Positions 58,641 to 64,000 of a stretch of 64,000 nucleotides of DNA are shown one piece after another. The stretch is from Triglochin maritima (Eukaryota; Streptophyta; Magnoliopsida; Alismatales; Juncaginaceae). The translations under genes and the position numbers were made by a program. Every line of letters begins with the position of its first letter. The stretch's first letter is position 1. The stretch lies in NCBI GenBank assembly GCA_963682175.1, contig OY821775.1, positions 49,138,053 to 49,202,052 on the forward strand, in the 5' to 3' direction. Below the pieces are notes generated by a model. That model was not told where the DNA came from and did not search any database. It saw only the letters and a list, made by a program, of their open reading frames with translations.

Positions 58641-60777
58641 TACAAATAATTACAATAAAAAATAAAAACGGAAAAGAAAAAAACAAAAACAGAAAATCAA
58701 AAAAAAAAAATTGGCGGGAACACTGATCGCGGGTGTGACTATAATTTCCTTTGTTTCGAAAATTTCGAATTTTTTTAATTTTTTTTATTATATAAAAAAA
58801 TTACGGTTTATTAGTTTCCTTTGTTTAGCTATAATCAAGTTAATATGTCAAATTGGCCTTTTGATTCTATTCCTGTGTGGTTATGGAATGAAAATGAGTA
58901 TATGATTTCTTGGGTTTCTTTGTTTTTATCTTTTTTTAAGATAAAAAATATGCATGTGTAAATACTCAATATTCCCTTAGTACACTACAATCGTGGTAAT
59001 CGATTTAACAAATTGTTTTGACTTTTGGTTTAGTTTGTGGAATGACATCAATTTGACATTTCTCGCGGTTGGATTAGGACTGTCAATTTGGTTCGGCTCG
59101 ATAGCTTGACTCGAACTTGACTCGAAAAACACCCGACTTAATTTAACTTGAAAATGAAAGATTTTGATGAAAAATTAAAAATTCTTCAAACTTGGTTCGG
59201 TACACGAGCCGCTCGAACTTGAAATTTTTTAATGCTCGACTCGATAACTCGTTCAAATTTTTTATTACTCCATTCATAATTATTTTTTTGTATTTGTTAA
59301 TAACATAATATAATCCTTATGTCTCAAATTTTCATTCAACTCTGCTGGTTTACACCCCTAAGCTTAAATTACATTTTTGCCCTCCAATAGTTATGGTGGA
59401 CATTGATTATTTCTTTGACATTTTTTCCTACTAAAAGCAAACCACATCAATTTCTCCAATTCAAAAATTTCTCCAAGCAAAAGTTCATTCACATTTGTTT
59501 TTACATTTTCAACAACCATCCTAACAAATTAACGGAAAGTTCAACATAATATATAATCCATCAAATTTCAATAATTTTAGAAAATTAAAAAACCTCAAAA
59601 TTTAGCATGCATATTTAGCATGTGTTACAAACACAAGATCAACAGTATGAATTGTCGTTAAATATTCAAATTTTGAAAGAACGAAAAATGTCAATAGAGT
59701 CACGAGTGTCAACAAATTTTAAGAATAGTGGATCCCTCGTATATATAATATAAGATATCATGTAATCACTTAAATTATGTTTTTGTTAATAAATCTTGAA
59801 TTGTCGTTATCTTTAAAATTTATGAAAATTTATCTGGCAACGACTAAATCACAAAAGCATAAGTTGGTTGTACTACAAGACTAGTTCAAAATTCAATTTC
59901 CGTTGAAGTAATTTTGAGTTATCTATGTGAATTCTCACAATGGGTTGAAGTAGATGTATTGATGAATATAGCCTATATATTTATCAATCTACAATCAATT
60001 TTATGTCTCTATTCTTCGTATACTTGTCCGTGAAGTTAGTATAACTAAATCCTATGAATATATAAATAACCTCTCAATTAACTCATTCTGAGATAATGAG
60101 AAGAGAGTTTCCAAATGACTCTCATATATTCGTCTTTTTCCTCTTTATTGCTCCTTTTGCTCTCTTCTTGTACTAAGAGAAAGAGAGCCGAAGGAGGCAA
60201 TGAAGACGAAGAAGAAGAATAAGAAAGAAAAAAAGCAAAAGAATTTATGTCATCTCTAAATCTCTTAGTTCATTAATATTATATTTTTCTAGCTTGCATT
60301 AACTGTACTGGGTTTTATTTCACAGTCTAAGTGAAACAAATTTAAAGTTGCAATTGAGGTGATGTTGCATACTTCGTCCTCCCATTTTAAGTCTGCTAGT
60401 ATAGTTTCAAACAATATTGAGTTTGTCCTTTCACACGAGCCTTGTAAATATACAATTAACTTTGTTGCAATAAGACTACATACATCGTCCTCTGAATTAA
60501 AAAAATGTGATGGTAGGGTTTCACATCATATTTGGTTGGTTGTATCTTTCAGATGATTCGTATAATCCCACGGTTGTCGCTCGTCCCTATTAGAAGAATA
60601 ACCACACATTACAAAATGAAATCCGTTGCACCGTGAATCAAGTACTAGTTAAGTTTGATACAAACTCATACCAATATATCGTCTCTCCAAATCTTGTCTT
60701 ATGACCATTTTATTTTTACTCCAATCCCTATTAGATGAATATCTACTTATTAGAAATCCATATTACAAAATGATATC
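58641..60777. other. Intergenic, no gene recognised
   Basis: AT-rich. A stretch at about 59069-59360 with GTCAATTTGGTTCGGCTCGA near its left end and TTTACACCCCTAA near its right end resembles a hAT MITE, but the flanks do not show a target duplication. Confidence 0.4.
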
Positions 60778-61134
60778 CATTGAACCAGTGTTCGCGTCCA
60801 TTTTATTTTATTTTCTTCAAAATTTACAAGTTTGCCACTACCCCCAAATCCTATATGAACCCCTCCAAACCTCTTCATTTTTCACAAATCTCTCATTCTC
60901 TTCTTCTTCATAATTCTATTATAATCATCAAGTTTCCTAATCATCAAGTTTTCGCGATTAAGTCTCCGGTCTAGTGCTTAGTTTTGAAGTTGGAAAATGA
61001 AGTCTCCGATGCAGTTCTTCATTCTTCAACCGCCAAAATCAAGTGCACTCTTTCTAACTTCTCTTTAGAATTAAATTAATTAGTATTTTATTTTCATAAT
61101 AGTCTAAAAATTTATATTAGTCTAGTTTTAAGAT

Positions 61135-61662
61135 ATGACCTACGTACCCGACACTAGTCTCCATATGCATCACGAGAGTTACGATGACCTAATACCTACC
61201 CGTACAAATGACCCTGGTTGGAATACTGCCCATTACATTAGTGCTAATGATAAAAACTGCATTGTTTGTGAGTTATGTGGTAAGGAAACTAGAGGTGATA
61301 TAGCCCGTCACAAACAACATCTTGCACAAACACCCGGTAGCAATGCTAGAGAGGAGCTTACATGGGTCGATGCCGAGGAAGCAGCTTTAGGACATTCTTC
61401 TACACGGAGACGCTTTGCTCGATCCATGTCCACTGCATCTGACGCGCGGTGTCCCACTGCATCTGACGCGCCATTATTAGGTGGTGGCATGGATGATGTC
61501 ATCGTTCACATTAGTTCTAGAGATCCAGGTGCATCTAGTTCTCAACCACCGATGGACATCGACGAGTAATATGTCCAATCCGACGATGAAGAATCTGAAG
61601 AAGATGTCTACGTCGACAATCCGAACAAGAACCACTCCGACGACTCTGATGGTGGTGGATGA
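61135..61662 (+). pseudogene. hAT transposase remnant: BED zinc finger plus acidic tail
   Basis: The frame starts at ATG 61135. DPGWNTAHY and CELCGKETRGDIARHKQHLA form a BED-type zinc finger (C-x2-C, H-x4-H) at about residues 26-62. After a linker the frame stops at TAA 61567-61569. It reads on in the same frame through an acidic tail (SDDEESEEDVYVDNPNK), of the kind that ends hAT transposases. The catalytic core and dimerisation region are absent. If transcribed, the 144-residue product would be little more than a DNA-binding domain. BED finger identity is firm; a cellular role is not shown. Confidence 0.8.
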
Positions 61663-61994
61663 TATGATATGGTTCCCAGTTGGACATTAGATCAATGTGT
61701 CCAATGGAATTAGTTAGTTAACTTGTAATTCTAATTTCTCTCTTATCTGCTATTGTATGAACTCTGAGTTACCTTTGTAATCGTACTACTAAGCAATAAA
61801 TTGTACACCTAAGTGTTTAAGTGGGTAAAGGGGGTGCCTAGTGAGGTCTTGGTCGAGGAACTAAGTGTTTTTTCTAAGTCTAAACATGTATGATATTTTT
61901 AGATAATATTTGTGCATTTTTTACTATTTTTCCCGATTTTCTTGATTTTTTATCTATTTTATAAAATTTAATTGAATTAAAAAAAGTCCACCCA

Positions 61995-62076
61995 GAGTTG
62001 GACGGTCGCACGAACGCCTAGGCGATCGCCCAGGCGACCGGACTCTCCCGGTCGCCTAGGCGTTCCGTGAACATTG
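61995..62076. repeat. Palindromic subterminal region of the hAT element
   Basis: CGCCTAGGCG occurs twice in inverted relation (about 62010 and 62053), around a GACCGGACTCTCCCGGTC core. Confidence 0.8.
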
Positions 62077-62084
62077 CATTGAAC

Positions 62085-62310
62085 AATGAATCTATAACTA
62101 GTTAATAAGTTTATTTCAAACTCATACCAACCAATCCTCCCTCTCTAACCCGAGTATCGGGTACTTTTTACTCTTAAAGAGACTTAATCGGATCCGGGTA
62201 CCCGGAAAGTCCCTATATGGACCAACCCGGATCTTGGAGGATCCGCGTCGCCTCCCCCCTCCCGGAGCCCAAACCCTCGACCAAAACCTAGGGTTTCGCC
62301 CTCCCCTCCG
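62085..62310 (+). promoter_or_regulatory. Promoter and 5' UTR of the LD-like gene
   Basis: The first 226 bp upstream of the ATG become GC-rich. CCCTATATGG at about 62209 is a possible TATA-like element, and AAAACCTAGGG at about 62282 is a telo-box-like word common in 5' regions of plant genes. The hAT insertion ends only about 235 bp from the ATG. Confidence 0.4.
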
Positions 62311-62496
62311 ATGGAGCTCGCCGTCGTCGTCCCCGACAGCGCCCTCGCCGATTTTCCCGTCGGGACCTCCCTGGATGCCGTCGCCAGGCTGCTCGACTCG
62401 CAGAGGGACCTCTTCCACTCCCAGGTTGACTCCCTCCATAGGCTCGTCTCCGCGCAGTGTGGGCTCACCGGCGTCAACCCGCTATCTCAGGAAATG
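62311..62496 (+). CDS. LD: LUMINIDEPENDENS-like homeodomain protein, first coding exon
   Basis: Sixty-two codons start at ATG 62311 and end at a GT donor right after ATG 62494-62496. The residues AVARLLDSQRDLFHSQVDSL and QCGLTGVNPLSQEM match the start of Arabidopsis LD, where LLDSQ, LFHSQ and LTGVNPL.QEM precede the homeodomain. LD is a nuclear regulator of the autonomous flowering pathway. The homeodomain and the rest lie beyond the window, so the gene is partial. A second open frame across this GC-rich exon is a shadow. Confidence 0.88.
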
Positions 62497-63890
62497 GTGA
62501 GGTTTCTGATGATTTCGGCTCCTTCGTTGCTCGTAATTGGACTCTGAAGGTGATTTAGGTGGTCTGTGAGTTTGCATTCTCGCTGGCCTTAATATTCTTT
62601 CACACGAAATGGCGATGTTCCAATTTAGGGTTTCGGAGCTTGTTTAGATGGAGAAACGATAGGGTTCAATTAGATGTGAGTGTGTAGAATAGGGTGTTTT
62701 GGTCTCTGGTCTCGATTAAGCTCACTAGTTTCAATCCGCTCTCGCAGGAAATAGTGGGGTTGTCGATCATTATAGCTTGTTTTTACTATCTTTTGATAGG
62801 TTTGGGTTTTTTAAGGTTCTTGAAATGTGAATTTCGGTTCTTTTGTTGCTGATGATTGGAATCTGGAGGTGATTTAGGTGATATGTGCGTTTGCATTCTC
62901 GCTGGCATTAATTTTCTTTCGCACGAAATGGTGAAGTTCCAATTTAGGGTTTTGGAGCTTCTTTAGATGAAGATACAATAGGGTTCAATTAGATGTGAGT
63001 GTGTAGAATAGGTGTGTTTTGGTTTCTGGTTCGATTAAGGTCACTGGTTTCAATCCGCTCTCGCAGGAAATGGCGGGATTGTTGATGATCTGGTTCCTAT
63101 TTAGGGTTTTGAAGCTTGTTTTTATGAGCTTTTGATAGGTTTGGTTTTTTTTAAGGTTCTTGAAATGTGAATTTCGGTTGTTCTATTGCTGATAATTGGA
63201 ATCTGGAGGTGATTTAGGTAGCTTGTGAGTATGCATTATCGTTGCCGTTAATCATCTTTTGCATGAAATAACGAGGTTTTTGATGATTGTTCTAATTTAG
63301 GTTTTCTGAGCTTGTTTAAATGAGGAAATGATAGGGTTCTTGCACCTTAGTTTGACCTGGTTATTTTCGATTAGACGTGAGTATGTAAAACAGGTGTGTT
63401 TTGGTTCTGGTTTCGTTTAAGCTCACTGGTGTCAACCCACTCTTGCAGGAATGGTGGGCTTGTCGATGACCCGGTTCCAATTAAGGGTTTTGAAGCTTGT
63501 TTTTACGAGGTTTTGGTTGGTTTGGGTTTTTTAAGGTTATTGAAATGTGAATTTTTGGCTCTTTTGTTGCTTATTGTTAGAATCTGGAGGTGATTTTGGT
63601 GGTTTTTGAGCATGCATTCTGGAAATGGTGAGTTTTTTGATGATCTGGTTCAAATTTAGGGTTTCTGAGATTGTGTTGACGAGGCTTGATTGTATTTGGT
63701 TTGGATTTTGTGGTGATTTTTTATTGTGTTTAGAATTGGTGTTGTCTGGTTTTCGATTGTGGGTTCGAGGATCTTGAATTGTAAATTTTGACTCTTTTGT
63801 TGCTGTTAAGTAGAGTTTGGAGGTGTTTTGATAGTTTGTGAGCGGTATTTCTCACCGGCGTTAATACTTTCTCAGGGGAAATTGTGTTGT
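62464..63890 (+). repeat. Repeated copies of the exon 1 end in LD intron 1
   Basis: The last 38 bp of exon 1 plus the donor (CTCACCGGCGTCAACCCGCT, then CAGGAAATGGTGAGG) recurs in diverged form at about 62579, 62720, 62898, 63039, 63236, 63421, 63618 (partial) and 63850. The copies are embedded in longer repeats sharing TTTAGGGTTT, GAGCTTGTTTAGATGA and TTAGATGTGAGT. The spacing is 115-232 bp. No second exon of the gene is seen before the window ends. Confidence 0.8.
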
Positions 63891-64000
63891 TTTTGATGAT
63901 TTGGTTCCAATTTAGACTTCAGAGCTTGTTTAGATGAGGAAATGATAAGGTTTTTGCACCGTAAGTTTGACCTTGTGATTTTCGATTAGATGTGAGTATG
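62497..64000 (+). other. Intron 1 of the LD-like gene (partial)
   Basis: T-rich and G-rich repetitive sequence with no clear acceptor into the homeodomain exon. Open frames such as 63396-63593 are intronic and not conserved. Confidence 0.6.

Larger units (their letters stand above)
60786..62076 (+). mobile_element. hAT element with internal deletion
   Basis: The ends CAGTGTTCGCG and, inverted, CAATGTTCACG match at 9 of 11 bases. They are flanked by a perfect 8-bp duplication, CATTGAAC, at 60778-60785 and 62077-62084. The right subterminal region has GCCTAGGCG palindromes. Only the two ends of a transposase gene remain. Confidence 0.88.

Noticed and set aside
59069..59360. Possible hAT MITE with GTCAATT and TTTACACCCC ends
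   Set aside because: The flanks show no matching 8-bp duplication and the ends agree only partly, so it is not listed as a feature.
62122..62547. Minus-strand and second plus-strand frames over the LD exon
   Set aside because: GC-rich shadows. Only the frame from 62311 matches a known family and ends at a splice donor.

Overview
The window is nuclear DNA of a flowering plant, most likely a eudicot. It has intron-rich protein genes with GT-AG junctions, AT-rich intergenic DNA, and a dense layer of LTR retrotransposons and TIR transposons, often nested. No tRNA, rRNA or CRISPR array was seen. I cannot name the species.

Five host genes can be followed exon by exon. (1) A BAHD acyltransferase of the CER2/CER26-like type, 1959-4524, minus. 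(2) A group-3 sulfate transporter (SULTR3) in 12 exons, 7165-14254, minus. (3) A PITH-domain protein in 8 exons, 29070-33218, minus, whose first intron appears to use a GC donor. (4) An FCP1/SCP-like HAD-phosphatase-domain protein in 6 coding exons, 53812-57175, plus. (5) The first coding exon of a LUMINIDEPENDENS-type homeodomain gene at 62311-62496, plus, which runs off the right edge. Two weaker fragments, a glycine-rich C-terminus (37987-38334) and an unrecognised 70-codon piece (36435-36644), both end exactly where an LTR-like repeat begins. The genes are single loci with unrelated roles; nothing suggests that they work together.

The rest is mobile DNA. A Ty1/copia element lies at 15225-20120, minus, with 218-bp LTRs, target duplication GTCAC, two nonsense codons and one frameshift. 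A Ty3/gypsy chromovirus lies at 40463-46323, plus, with 717-bp LTRs that differ at about 3 sites, target duplication GTAAA and one intact 1472-codon gag-pol frame; it is the youngest large insertion. A PIF/Harbinger element at 47109-50706, with target duplication TAA, carries a broken transposase that is split by a solo LTR (47618-48970, target duplication GGTTC). A deleted hAT element at 60786-62076 has a perfect 8-bp target duplication, CATTGAAC. A Mutator-like element at 4978-6357 is packed with nested palindromes. There are also hAT-type and Harbinger-type MITEs, a 630-bp inverted repeat at 22298-22925 and a perfect 36-bp hairpin near 58.35 kb.

The least explained signals are three. One is a clustered palindromic motif, CGGTCGACCG and variants, shared by three LTR-like loci. 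Another is a set of palindromic hairpin units at 24.07-24.42 kb. The third is the first intron of the LD-like gene, which is built from repeated copies of the end of exon 1 with its splice site.
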